Notes: generated by a model from the sequence alone, not told the origin. DNA of 14,290 nucleotides from JBCDJG01 sp038748065 (GCA_038748065.1 JBCDJG010000089.1:1-14290); one strand, 5' to 3'; counted from the stretch's first letter, positions 6,915-14,290 are shown. Program-made: numbers and translations.

Positions 6915-8063
6915 TCATGCCGCCTGCTTGGCCATGGTCCGCGCGATAATGCTGAGCATCGTCTCATCGGAGCCGCCACCGATAGCGCAGACCACATTGT
7001 CGCGCATCGCCCGGGCACAGAAGTTCTCCCACATGAAACCCATGCCGCCCCAGTATTGCAGACAGGCGCGCGGGACCTCGCTGGATAAACGCCCTGCCTT
7101 CAGCTTGCACATGGATGCCATCAGACTCATATCCTCGCCGGCAATGTGCCGCGCAGCTGTGTCGTAGCACAGGGAGCGCAGGGCCTGAACCTCCGTCTGC
7201 AATTCCGCCAGCCGAAACTGAATGACCTGGTTCTCCGCCAGCGGCCTGCCAAAGGCCTGACGTTCGGAGGTATATTCCAGCGTCAGGCGTATACACTTCT
7301 CAAGGTAACGCAGCAGGACGAAAGCGCAATACATCCGCTCTTCCTGAAACTGCTGCATCTGGTAAACAAAGCCGAGACCTTCCTCGCCGATGCGATAACC
7401 CTGCGGTACGCGAACATCTTCGAAGAATACCTGGGCCGTGTCCGAGGCATGAAGCCCGAGCTTCTTGAGACGCGGCGCTACCGTAATACCAGGCAGATCG
7501 GACGGAACCACAATGAGAGACTTGTTCTTGTGTATCGGACCCTCGCCCGTATTGGCCAGCAGGCAGAAGAAGTCAGCCTGGGTAGAGTTGGTAATCCACA
7601 TTTTAGTGCCGTTGATGATGTAGTCATCGCCGTCCTTGCGCGCAGTGGTCTTGATAGCTGCCACATCAGAGCCTGCGTGGGGCTCGCTGACCGCTATGCT
7701 GGTGACGAGGTCACCCGCAATAGCCGGCACCAGGAATTCGCGACGCAGCTCATCGCTGCCGTACTTTGCCAACGCTGGCGTCGACATCATGGTATGCACG
7801 CCCAGCAGCAAGGGTGAACTGCCATGGTCAGCACCACCCAGTTCCTCGGAGAATACGGCCTGATAGGAGAAGTCGAGCCCAAGCCCACCGAAGGCCTCAG
7901 GTTTGTCGATGCCGAGCAGGCCAAGCTCACCCGCCTTCTTCATGATGTCGTGGGAAGGCAGTACACCCTCTTCCTCCCACTGCTCGACATAGGGATTCAA
8001 TTCCTCCTGCACGAAGCGTGAGACGGTACGACGGATTTCATTGTGTTGCTCAGTAAACTGCAT
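6915..8063 (-). CDS. acyl-CoA dehydrogenase, isovaleryl/citronellyl-CoA type
   Basis: Complete 382-residue FAD acyl-CoA dehydrogenase. Seen: SIAVSEPHAGSD (122-133), MWITNS (155-160), FAD-contact SERQAFG (266-272), the YWGGMGFM segment (338-345) and the C-terminal GGGSDE (362-367). As in isovaleryl-CoA dehydrogenase, the medium-chain-type C-terminal Glu is replaced (Gly363), and the likely base is Glu242 in QEER (240-243). This subclass includes enzymes for branched short acyl-CoAs and the citronellyl-CoA dehydrogenase AtuD; which substrate applies here is not decidable by eye. AAGGA precedes the ATG by 8 bases. It lies 71 bases downstream of the P450 gene on the same strand, consistent with the P450 starting oxidation of a branched chain and this enzyme taking part in its beta-oxidation. 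Confidence 0.9.
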   Translation of the reverse strand: MQFTEQHNEIRRTVSRFVQEELNPYVEQWEEEGVLPSHDIMKKAGELGLLGIDKPEAFGGLGLDFSYQAVFSEELGGADHGSSPLLLGVHTMMSTPALAKYGSDELRREFLVPAIAGDLVTSIAVSEPHAGSDVAAIKTTARKDGDDYIINGTKMWITNSTQADFFCLLANTGEGPIHKNKSLIVVPSDLPGITVAPRLKKLGLHASDTAQVFFEDVRVPQGYRIGEEGLGFVYQMQQFQEERMYCAFVLLRYLEKCIRLTLEYTSERQAFGRPLAENQVIQFRLAELQTEVQALRSLCYDTAARHIAGEDMSLMASMCKLKAGRLSSEVPRACLQYWGGMGFMWENFCARAMRDNVVCAIGGGSDETMLSIIARTMAKQAA

Positions 8064-8114
8064 GTGTGCTGTCCTTCTGTTGTTTGGGTCTGATCGCCCG
8101 TGAGGGACTACCTT

Positions 8115-8130
8115 GAGTGGCCGACCACTC
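8115..8130 (-). other. stem-loop between P450 and acyl-CoA dehydrogenase genes
   Basis: GAGTGG (8115-8120) and CCACTC (8125-8130) form a perfect 6-base-pair stem with a 4-base loop, beginning 4 bases after the P450 stop codon. There is no T-tract on the minus strand after it. It could be a weak terminator, an mRNA processing or stability element, or an operator for the downstream gene. Confidence 0.4.
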
Positions 8131-8134
8131 TAAA

Positions 8135-9367
8135 CTATTTGAAGGCGTAACGGACCGGCAGTGACTTGAGCCCGCCGACGAATACGGCCTGCACGTATTG
8201 GGGGTCACCGGCCAGTTCAATCCAATCGAGGCGCGACAGCAGCTCGCGGAAGAATATCTCTACTTCAAGCACCGCAAGATGCTGACCCAGGCACATGTGC
8301 CCTCCCCAGCCAAAAGCGAGCTGGTTGCGATTGTCTCGCTCAATGTCAAAGTCATCCGGCGCGTTCATCGCCCGCTCGTCGCGATTGGCCGAGGGATACC
8401 ACAGGGAGATGTTTTCGCCCGCTTTAATGGGCACACCGCAGAACTCTGCGTCAGCGGTGAGCGTGCGCATCATGTGCCGCACCGGCGAGACCCAGCGCAC
8501 CATTTCTCGGGCAGCTGCTCGCGCCAGCTCAGGGCGGCGCGTCAGCGTTTCGCGCTGGGACGGGAAATCGATGAGCGCTTTCATACCGCCGCTGACCGTG
8601 GCCGAGGTCGTGTCATGCCCGGCTGTTGCGCTGATGATGAAGTAGCTGATCTGGTCAAGCTCATCCATCGGTTTACCATCGATCTCGGCATTGGCTAACA
8701 CCGATGCCAGGTCATCCCTTGGCCGTGCCCGCCGATCCGCCACTACCTGCTTGAAGTAGTCGAAAAGATCAATCACAACACTCAGGTCCTCGGGCGATCC
8801 ACCACCTCGGCCCTGGTCAGGATCGTGCGCGCCGAAGAGCTCCTGCGTAAGCCGTAGCATCAGGCCCTCCTCCTCGGGTGCGACACCCAAGATGGACATG
8901 ATGACGCGCAGGGGAAACAGCATGGCTACGTCCTTAACGAAGTCGCATTCACCGCCCAGCGCCGCCATCTTATCGACGGCGTCACGCGCCATAGTCTCGA
9001 TCAGTGGCGTCAGCTTCTCAATCGGGGCAGGTTTGAACCAGTCCCGCGTTACCCCTCGAAGCGTGCGATGCTTGGGGTTGTCCATATGGATCAGCGTCTC
9101 AAGGCCATTGCGAGTGCCAAACTGCTGTAACAGGGCCTCTTCCGCGACGCGCGGCATGATCATCGTTCGCGGGTTATTGATAAACAGCTCGTTGTTGTGG
9201 CTGACATGGCGAATGTCCGCGTGCCGCGTCAGGACCCAGAAAGGCTCGTAGTCGGGATGCTCCAGATAACTGACCGGATCGTTATCACGCAGGTAACGAA
9301 ATAGTGCGTACATGGAGGGCTCATCGCCCATTAACGACGGGTTGAGGATGTCCTGATTGCGATGCAT
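8135..9367 (-). CDS. cytochrome P450 monooxygenase
   Basis: 410-residue soluble bacterial P450 of typical length with no membrane anchor. Seen: HMDNPKHRTLR (94-104), the I-helix oxygen-activation motif AGHDTT (249-254), the K-helix ExxR (Glu288-Arg291 in EMVR), and the haem loop FGWGGHMCLG (352-361) with Cys359 as thiolate ligand. Overall layout recalls the sterol/branched-lipid group CYP124/125/142, but this is recalled similarity, not an alignment. It would need a ferredoxin and reductase; neither is adjacent. Upstream of the ATG only a poor ribosome site (AGGC, about 9 bases away) is visible, so the start is the weakest part of the call. The transporter gene ends 56 bases upstream, and a dehydrogenase follows. 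Confidence 0.93.
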   Translation of the reverse strand: MHRNQDILNPSLMGDEPSMYALFRYLRDNDPVSYLEHPDYEPFWVLTRHADIRHVSHNNELFINNPRTMIMPRVAEEALLQQFGTRNGLETLIHMDNPKHRTLRGVTRDWFKPAPIEKLTPLIETMARDAVDKMAALGGECDFVKDVAMLFPLRVIMSILGVAPEEEGLMLRLTQELFGAHDPDQGRGGGSPEDLSVVIDLFDYFKQVVADRRARPRDDLASVLANAEIDGKPMDELDQISYFIISATAGHDTTSATVSGGMKALIDFPSQRETLTRRPELARAAAREMVRWVSPVRHMMRTLTADAEFCGVPIKAGENISLWYPSANRDERAMNAPDDFDIERDNRNQLAFGWGGHMCLGQHLAVLEVEIFFRELLSRLDWIELAGDPQYVQAVFVGGLKSLPVRYAFK

Positions 9368-9423
9368 CTTGTTGTGCCTGGCTTGTTGAAACTCAATGCG
9401 TCGTCAGCGCCGCGTACCCGGCA

Positions 9424-10776
9424 CTAGCCGAGAATTCCGACGACGAAGATGATCATGACCGCCGGCGGGACGATAAAGCGAATCAGGAAGTGCCAGATTT
9501 GGTAGCTCGCCACGCCCAGGGTGTGCAACTCGTCCCGCGCATACTGGTTCTTCATAAACCAGCCGGCAAACAGCGCGATGAAGAAGCCACCCAGGGGTAG
9601 TAGAATCTGGTTAGAGAAATAGTCCATGGCGTCGTTGAAGTTCATGCCGCCAATGCTCATGCCACTCATTACATTATAGGACGCGATGCTCAGCACGCTC
9701 AGCACAGCCACCGACCCAACGACCATGAGGGCGCTGGTATGACGCGCAATACCGAAACGGTCCTCCAACCAGGCATTGACGCTTTCAACCAGACCAACCA
9801 TCGAGGTAATCCCTGCCACCGAGAGCATCAGGAAAAATAGCACTGCGAACAGCCAGCCACCGGGCATCTGGGAAAAGGCTACCGGCAAGGTCTGGAATAT
9901 AAGCCCGGCACCCGCTGCGGGATCCAGCCCGAAGTTGAAAACCGCCGGGAAAATGACCAGACCTGCCAGCAGGGCGACAAAGGTGTCGGCCACTACAATA
10001 ATGAGCACCGAATAGGTGATTGAAAATTCCCGCGGCATATAGGCGCCGTAAGTCATCATTCCGCCCATGGCCACGCCAATCGAGAAAAAGGCCTGCCCCA
10101 CGGCGGCAAGGAAGGTCGAGGGCCCTATTTTGCTGAAGTCCGGCGTGAACAGCCAGCGGACAGCCTCACCGAAGCCTCCGGCAAAAATGTTATAGACTGC
10201 CAGTCCAAGGAGCAGCGTGAACATGAGCGGCATCATCAGCGTCACCGCTCTCTCGATACCCTCTTTAACACCGGCAAAAATGATCAGACCGGTTATGGCA
10301 AGCCCGACAAGCGTCCAGAACACCATGCCGAGGTTACTGTCGAGTACGGCCGCGAACTGCGCCTCTGAGGCGGCCGCATCAACGCCTGCGAAGCCCGTAG
10401 TGAGCGCTTTGTACAGGTACCACAGTACCCAACCCACCACAGCGGCGTAAACGACTTCAATGGTAAAAGCGGCGAGCAAACCCATGCCGCCGACGAAGGC
10501 CCAGCGGCGTGACTGGCCGCTTTCCCCGGCGACGTTTGCCATCGCAGACGGCGGGCTGCCCTGGCCACGTCGGCCGATCAGCAGCTCCGCCATGAGTATC
10601 GGCACACCGATGCCGAAGGCACAGGCCAGGTAGACCAGGACAAAGGCGGCGCCGCCATTTTCCCCAGTGACGTAAGGAAAACGCCAGATATTGCCAAGCC
10701 CGACGGCAAAGCCCACCGCCGCCATAATAAACGCAAAGCGTGATGTCCAGACAGTTTGGCCGCCGGCCGCTGCCAT
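9424..10776 (-). CDS. neurotransmitter:sodium symporter (NSS/SNF) family transporter
   Basis: About 450 residues of mostly membrane helices (about 11), matching the LeuT/MhsT family of Na+-coupled amino-acid or amine importers. The first helix carries AVGLGNIWRFP (24-34) with Asn29 at the LeuT Asn27 sodium-site position, followed by ENGGAAF (39-45). TM8 carries Thr324-Ser325 in AGITSMVG, equivalent to LeuT Thr354/Ser355 at the second sodium site. The chosen start is the ATG at 10776: GGGGAG (complement of 10785-10790) is 8 bases before it, whereas the GTG three codons upstream abuts that site. Substrate cannot be told. It sits directly upstream of the P450 on the same strand, which may be simple adjacency or may reflect uptake of a related compound such as an amino-acid-conjugated lipid. 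Confidence 0.93.
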   Translation of the reverse strand: MAAAGGQTVWTSRFAFIMAAVGFAVGLGNIWRFPYVTGENGGAAFVLVYLACAFGIGVPILMAELLIGRRGQGSPPSAMANVAGESGQSRRWAFVGGMGLLAAFTIEVVYAAVVGWVLWYLYKALTTGFAGVDAAASEAQFAAVLDSNLGMVFWTLVGLAITGLIIFAGVKEGIERAVTLMMPLMFTLLLGLAVYNIFAGGFGEAVRWLFTPDFSKIGPSTFLAAVGQAFFSIGVAMGGMMTYGAYMPREFSITYSVLIIVVADTFVALLAGLVIFPAVFNFGLDPAAGAGLIFQTLPVAFSQMPGGWLFAVLFFLMLSVAGITSMVGLVESVNAWLEDRFGIARHTSALMVVGSVAVLSVLSIASYNVMSGMSIGGMNFNDAMDYFSNQILLPLGGFFIALFAGWFMKNQYARDELHTLGVASYQIWHFLIRFIVPPAVMIIFVVGILG

Positions 10777-10863
10777 AGAGCTCACTCCCCAGTAAACAGT
10801 TATTCTTGCGCCAGTCTACACAATGCGACTCGACGCTTCAGCAGGCCGGAGCCTCGCCCTGAA
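10777..10863. other. 87-base spacer between rubredoxin and transporter genes
   Basis: It contains a short AGGC-TCCG-GCCT hairpin on the minus strand just after the rubredoxin stop, and the transporter's Shine-Dalgarno site. There is no T-run and no clear promoter, so read-through from rubredoxin into the transporter is possible. Confidence 0.3.
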
Positions 10864-11043
10864 TTACTCTTCGTATAGATCGAAGTCCGATTTGCCGATA
10901 CCACAGTCCGGGCATTCCCAGTCTTCCGGAATATCCTCCCAGCGAGTGCCCGCAGGAATGCCGTCATCCGGCAGTCCCTCGGCCTCGTCATAGATAAAAC
11001 CACAGATCACACACTCATACTTCTTAAACGCTTCTTCGCTCAT
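10864..11043 (-). CDS. rubredoxin
   Basis: 59-residue one-iron electron carrier. The Fe(SCys)4 ligands are in two CxxCG knuckles: CVICG (11-15) and CPDCG (44-48). Between them are the family features GFIYDEAEGLPDDGI (15-29) and W35 in TRWEDIP; W43 follows in the PEDWECP turn. The start is the ATG at 11043, with GGAG 9 bases upstream (complement of 11053-11056); a TTG five codons earlier has no spaced ribosome site. In gammaproteobacteria rubredoxins feed alkane hydroxylases (AlkB type) and oxygen or peroxide reductases; no such partner gene is in the window. It lies 27 bases after gspN and could be co-transcribed. Whether it serves the nearby P450 is speculative, since P450s normally use 2Fe-2S or 3Fe-4S ferredoxins or flavodoxins. 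Confidence 0.96.
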   Translation of the reverse strand: MSEEAFKKYECVICGFIYDEAEGLPDDGIPAGTRWEDIPEDWECPDCGIGKSDFDLYEE

Positions 11044-11070
11044 GCTCCAGCTCTCCAAGTCTTTCTTGTT

Positions 11071-11820
11071 TTAAAACTCTGCGTCCAGTCGCGCTCGGAA
11101 GCCATCGCCCTCAGGCACTGCAACCAGAGACAGCGCCTGACGCAGCTGCGGGTCCAGGCCGCCTTCATCTTCCGCACTGATCAACGCATCGATACGGTAA
11201 CGGCGGCCATCTATCTCGGCCTCTCCTTCCGCCGACACCGGTCCAGCAAGCGTTAGCACCTCTCCGCGCAGGGGCTCATCCCTTGCCTGCGAAATGTCCA
11301 TGGCATAGCTACCCAGAGCCAGGCGGCCCAGCGGTGAGTTCCACAGTGCACCCTGCCAGACTACCCGGCCCTCGGCCTCAACGGGCAGGCCTTCTGTGAG
11401 GCTCAACTCGGCAAACTGCGCCGTCAGTGTACCCTCCAGGGACACGGGCAGAAACTGCTGCAACAGACTCGCGGGTAACTGCGCGTCAATGTCGCGCAAG
11501 CGCACGCTATCAGCGCCTTTCAGCGTGATCTCGCCGCTGAGCTGTTGTGCACCCCAACGCGCATCCAGCTCCAGCTGCGGCGCCAGCAGCAGCAAGCTTA
11601 ACGGCGCCAGCTGCCAGCGAACTTCGCCGAGATGCAGGTAGCCGCCGGTAACGCGCAGCAGGCAGCTGCCCGCGCGCCCCTTCCACAGCGAGCCTGATAC
11701 GCCCTGCAGCAACACCTGGTCGGTGGGAACAAAATACGTGAGCAGGCGTGCGGGCGCAGAGGCCAGCAGCGCAATCAGCAACAGTCCGGCCAACGCAAGG
11801 CCCACTTTCGTACGCGACAT
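11071..11820 (-). CDS. gspN: type II secretion system protein N
   Basis: 249 residues, the usual GspN size. An N-terminal membrane anchor (about 5-23) is followed by a periplasmic beta-rich domain starting with the family-typical stretch VPTDQVLLQGVSGSLWKGRA (31-50). GspN is an accessory inner-membrane component present in only some type II systems, with its exact role uncertain. It begins one base after the gspM stop (TAG-T-ATG), with AAGG 8 bases upstream inside gspM, so translation is coupled. It is the last gsp gene here; no gspO prepilin peptidase follows. Confidence 0.9.
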   Translation of the reverse strand: MSRTKVGLALAGLLLIALLASAPARLLTYFVPTDQVLLQGVSGSLWKGRAGSCLLRVTGGYLHLGEVRWQLAPLSLLLLAPQLELDARWGAQQLSGEITLKGADSVRLRDIDAQLPASLLQQFLPVSLEGTLTAQFAELSLTEGLPVEAEGRVVWQGALWNSPLGRLALGSYAMDISQARDEPLRGEVLTLAGPVSAEGEAEIDGRRYRIDALISAEDEGGLDPQLRQALSLVAVPEGDGFRARLDAEF

Positions 11821-11821
11821 A

Positions 11822-12295
11822 CTAGGAGCCTTGAGCGATTCGAATCGTCGCGTTTATAAGGCCGCTATCGCTAGTCTGGGTAATCGCGACCTCGGATAAG
11901 AGCAGGCCTTCCCGGTACTCCATGTCATGCAGCCAGGCCACCAGGCCATCGAAAGACACCTCTTCCAGGCGCACCTGTATGTCGCCGCGGCTGTTGGGCT
12001 GTAGCCGACTCACCTCGATGCCTCTGGCGCGAGTACTCTGATTAACCAGCGATGTCAGGTTGCGCCGGCTGCTACCAGCCTTCCCGGATGCACGTAGCTG
12101 GCTGATCTCTGCTGCCATCCCATCGACGCGCTGCAGACTGGATGCAACGCCCTGGTTGCTCTCGCGCAAGGCATCGCGTTTCTGTGTAAGTGGTGACCAG
12201 ATAAACGCGTAAAGGATGTACAGACCAACAGCCAGCGCCATAGCCACCAGTGCCATCTGCTCTCGCTGGGTATAGCGAGCAAACCACTGACTCAT
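11822..12295 (-). CDS. gspM: type II secretion system protein M
   Basis: 157 residues: short cytoplasmic N-terminus (MSQWFARYTQREQ), one membrane helix (about 15-34), then a coiled-coil-like stretch (about 36-70) and a periplasmic ferredoxin-like domain. This is the standard architecture of GspM, which pairs with GspL in the inner-membrane assembly platform. The chosen ATG overlaps the gspL stop (TGATG, sharing the A at 12295). A GTG one codon earlier is possible, but the stop/start overlap is the common arrangement. The ribosome site is weak, consistent with re-initiation after gspL. Confidence 0.92.
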   Translation of the reverse strand: MSQWFARYTQREQMALVAMALAVGLYILYAFIWSPLTQKRDALRESNQGVASSLQRVDGMAAEISQLRASGKAGSSRRNLTSLVNQSTRARGIEVSRLQPNSRGDIQVRLEEVSFDGLVAWLHDMEYREGLLLSEVAITQTSDSGLINATIRIAQGS

Positions 12296-13494
12296 CACGC
12301 TTCACCCACCCGGATACGCGCACGCACGCCATCGTCGCGGGCGCTGCTGGACTCCATCTCTGCCCTGAGTCCCGCTTTCGCGATCCCCTCTCGTATCGCT
12401 TCTACCGCTTCGAAGTTTCGCGCCACGATATTCAAGCGCATCTCGCCGCCGCGATCGCTGTAATTAATGCTCGTGATCGAGGTGCCACGCGACTTGGCAA
12501 TTACGCCTCCAACGCGGTCCATCAGACTCACAAAGCCACTGCTCTGCCCAGAGCCGCGCAGTGCCTCCAGCTGACGTCTGAGCTGCTTTTCGGCATCGAC
12601 TACGGCGCCCCTCGGGTTGACCTCGCGATAGCTATCCTGAACGGCGGTGCGCAGTGCAATGTTCTCGGCATTAAGCTGGCGATAGTCGAGCCAGGTTGCC
12701 AGCATCTGCACCGTGAAGGCGATAGCGAACACTGCAGCCACCGCCCGCCACTGCTGCCACCAGCGCCCTAGGGGCAGCTGCGGTGCGAATTCGCCCTGCA
12801 GCAGATTCAGCGACGCCTCCTCGGCCTCGGCGACCTGCTGCGCCGACGCAAAACCGCCGCGACGCCAGTGCGCCACACTACGAAGCGACTCAGGCAGTCG
12901 TGCCAGATCAAGCTCCTGGTCCTGTCCATGTACCAACACGCCCGGCGGCTCCTCGGCCTCAGCCAGGCGCGCCTGCAATAGCGGCTCGAGCAGTTCAAGC
13001 TCTACACTAAAGCCCTCAGCTTGTGCGCAGCGCACGACCGCATGGGTATCCTCCACCACAATACACCAGTGCGCGTCACGCCATGGCAACAGCAGCGGTT
13101 CCGGCACCCAGCGCTTCACGTCACCCAGGCCTGTCAGGTGGGCCTGCCAGTCCCGCATCTGCTCGCTGGCGCAGACTGCGACAACATAGCGCAGACCTTC
13201 CAGGTTCATGGCAGAGAAATGCAGCAGCTCAAGATCTTCTGCCAGCTGCTCTTCCAGCATGTAGGGTAGTGAGCGCTGGAAATGGCGCTTTTCGTCGCCG
13301 CTGATTTCCAGGGCAAGCAGCCGGACCGCCTCACCCGGTGCCGCGAAACACGCCGACCCCCGGTGCTCATTCAGGGTCGCCATGAGCTGCTCGCGAGCTT
13401 CATCGCTATCCAGCCAGGTGGGCTCATCGCCGGCGCCCGGGGGATACCACCCCAGACGACCACCGATGGAGCGGATAATAGCTGTTTCTGGCAC
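12295..13494 (-). CDS. gspL: type II secretion system protein L
   Basis: 399 residues when started at GTG 13494. A cytoplasmic actin-like domain (about 1-235, ending near the conserved LLQGEFAP at 231-238) binds the GspE ATPase. A single membrane helix (about 250-268) and a periplasmic ferredoxin-like domain (about 315-399) contact GspM. GGGAGG (complement of 13499-13504) lies 4 bases ahead of the GTG; a TTG one codon earlier is too close to that site. The open frame runs 89 codons further upstream, but that part overlaps gspK antiparallel in frame terms and reads as non-gene sequence. It starts 19 bases after the gspK stop and overlaps gspM by one base. Confidence 0.93.
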   Translation of the reverse strand: MPETAIIRSIGGRLGWYPPGAGDEPTWLDSDEAREQLMATLNEHRGSACFAAPGEAVRLLALEISGDEKRHFQRSLPYMLEEQLAEDLELLHFSAMNLEGLRYVVAVCASEQMRDWQAHLTGLGDVKRWVPEPLLLPWRDAHWCIVVEDTHAVVRCAQAEGFSVELELLEPLLQARLAEAEEPPGVLVHGQDQELDLARLPESLRSVAHWRRGGFASAQQVAEAEEASLNLLQGEFAPQLPLGRWWQQWRAVAAVFAIAFTVQMLATWLDYRQLNAENIALRTAVQDSYREVNPRGAVVDAEKQLRRQLEALRGSGQSSGFVSLMDRVGGVIAKSRGTSITSINYSDRGGEMRLNIVARNFEAVEAIREGIAKAGLRAEMESSSARDDGVRARIRVGEA

Positions 13495-13498
13495 CAAG

Positions 13499-13504
13499 CC
13501 TCCC
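13499..13504 (-). promoter_or_regulatory. Shine-Dalgarno site setting the gspL start
   Basis: GGGAGG on the minus strand lies within the 19-base gspK-gspL gap. With it, GTG at 13494 is the only start near a usable distance (4 bases), which sets GspL at 399 residues and not 488. Confidence 0.65.
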
Positions 13505-13513
13505 GACGCTAAA

Positions 13514-14290
13514 TTACAGGGAACCGCTGGCGCGTACGCTGGCGGAAATACTGCGGCCCCGACGTTGGAGCACACTGTACAAGCGCATCTGCCGATCGGC
13601 AACTTCCACTGTAGCCGCCAGCATAAACCAGGAAGAACTCTCACCCAGCAAGGGCCGTATGCCCGGCAGCGCATCGGCGTCCAGCGCCGCCTGCAGGAAG
13701 AAATCGTCCATATCAGCAAAACCTGCGAGCTGGCGATATTCCACCAGCTGTTGCGTATCACTCAGGTCGAGCGGCTCGAGCACACCATCGGCGTTGATTG
13801 ATCGCAGCAGGGCCAGCGGTGCGGTATGGACATTGAGCGGCTGCGGGCTGGTTGGCCAAACTGTCACCAGGGAGGCCAGCGCGGCGTAGATCTCGGGGGT
13901 CATGTTGGCTACGGCCTGTAGCTCACTAACACTTGCCATAGGCGCATTGGCGGCGCGGTAGGCGGGTTCGCGCGCAAAATAGGCGCTGTCCTCAGCACCC
14001 TCCAGACGGGCGTTGGCATCGACATCCAGCCAGTCCGATATGGATTCCGTGATCGCAATAGCCTGCTGCTGGTCGACAGGCACGTTATCCAGGGACTGCA
14101 GCAGACGAATGAACTGCTCCTGGGCCGGCGTAAAACGCGGCCCCTCCCCATCGTCGCGCTCAGGTGCTGGATCCGCCAAGCGATTAAGGTTGAAGCGGCC
14201 CTGCAGGTCCGTGAGCCTACCCATCATCCAACCGCCTTCGCCCAGCGCATAGGGCGCGGCCTCCTGCGCCCAGGTCTCAGACAGATCGTC
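13514..14290 (-). CDS. gspK: type II secretion system minor pseudopilin K (N-terminus beyond window)
   Basis: The last 258 residues of GspK, the large minor pseudopilin that caps the pseudopilus tip with GspI and GspJ. The frame is open to the right edge, and the visible part begins DDLSETWAQ, then LTDLQGRFNLNRL (25-37 of the visible part), both typical of the GspK globular domain. The prepilin leader and hydrophobic helix are therefore off the window, and the ATG at 14227 is internal, not the start. Two helix-hairpin-like alpha regions follow, as expected. It heads the visible gspK-L-M-N run; gspC-J would be expected further right. Confidence 0.93.
   Translation of the reverse strand, partial: DDLSETWAQEAAPYALGEGGWMMGRLTDLQGRFNLNRLADPAPERDDGEGPRFTPAQEQFIRLLQSLDNVPVDQQQAIAITESISDWLDVDANARLEGAEDSAYFAREPAYRAANAPMASVSELQAVANMTPEIYAALASLVTVWPTSPQPLNVHTAPLALLRSINADGVLEPLDLSDTQQLVEYRQLAGFADMDDFFLQAALDADALPGIRPLLGESSSWFMLAATVEVADRQMRLYSVLQRRGRSISASVRASGSL

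Noticed and set aside
7146..7817. Plus-strand open frame of 223 codons opposite the isovaleryl-type dehydrogenase
   Set aside because: Antisense shadow of a complete acyl-CoA dehydrogenase; no motif or ribosome site.
10777..10785. GTG at 10785 as the transporter start
   Set aside because: The Shine-Dalgarno GGGGAG abuts this GTG; the ATG at 10776 has the proper 8-base spacer.
12250..12771. Plus-strand open frame of 173 codons opposite gspL
   Set aside because: Antisense to a secretion gene with good family features; low-complexity translation.
14225..14227. ATG at 14227 as the gspK start
   Set aside because: The frame stays open to the window edge with GspK-typical residues (DDLSETWAQ), and a prepilin leader would be required at a true start.
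1..14290. CRISPR arrays, tRNA/rRNA genes, insertion sequences, phage or defence genes
   Set aside because: No repeat-spacer pattern, cloverleaf sequence, transposase motif or terminal inverted repeats were seen; the region reads as ordinary chromosomal metabolism and secretion genes.

Overview
The window looks like a chromosomal piece of a gammaproteobacterium. It is GC-rich by eye, carries a type II secretion operon in the order gspK-L-M-N, and is dense in acyl-CoA dehydrogenases plus a cytochrome P450. This mix is common in marine gammaproteobacteria of the Halieaceae/OM60-NOR5 or Spongiibacteraceae kind. That placement is an inference from gene content, not a marker-gene result. Coding density is high, the longest gene-free stretch is 230 bases, and no RNA genes, insertion sequences or CRISPR arrays were seen.

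Left part (1-3608). A partial SDR dehydrogenase on the minus strand runs off the left edge. Across a 230-base divergent gap a tight plus-strand operon encodes two dissimilar acyl-CoA dehydrogenase subunits and a ketosteroid-isomerase-like protein that keeps the catalytic Tyr/Asp/Asp set. One dehydrogenase has a candidate catalytic Glu and the other has none. Paired subunits of this type are known from alpha2beta2 dehydrogenases of steroid side-chain and ring degradation, and the isomerase makes steroid (or related polycyclic) catabolism the best reading.

Middle part (3744-6895). A membrane-anchored tyrosine-phosphatase-like protein (LipA/MptpB class) is followed by a 7TMR-DISM/PAS/GGDEF diguanylate cyclase with intact active and inhibitory sites. 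They may be a signalling pair.

Right of centre, minus strand (6915-10776). Read in transcription order: a neurotransmitter:sodium symporter family transporter, a cytochrome P450, and an isovaleryl/citronellyl-type acyl-CoA dehydrogenase. The P450 and dehydrogenase fit oxidation and beta-oxidation of a branched or sterol-like side chain. No dedicated ferredoxin or reductase for the P450 is visible; the only small redox protein is a rubredoxin just upstream of the transporter.

Right end, minus strand (10864-14290). gspK (partial), gspL, gspM and gspN form an overlapping or closely spaced set encoding the pseudopilus tip and inner-membrane platform of a type II secretion system, followed after 27 bases by the rubredoxin gene. 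Several starts were placed inside the longest open frames using Shine-Dalgarno sites and stop/start overlaps (gspL, gspM, rubredoxin, the transporter). gspK and the SDR are incomplete because of the window edges, not because of mutation.
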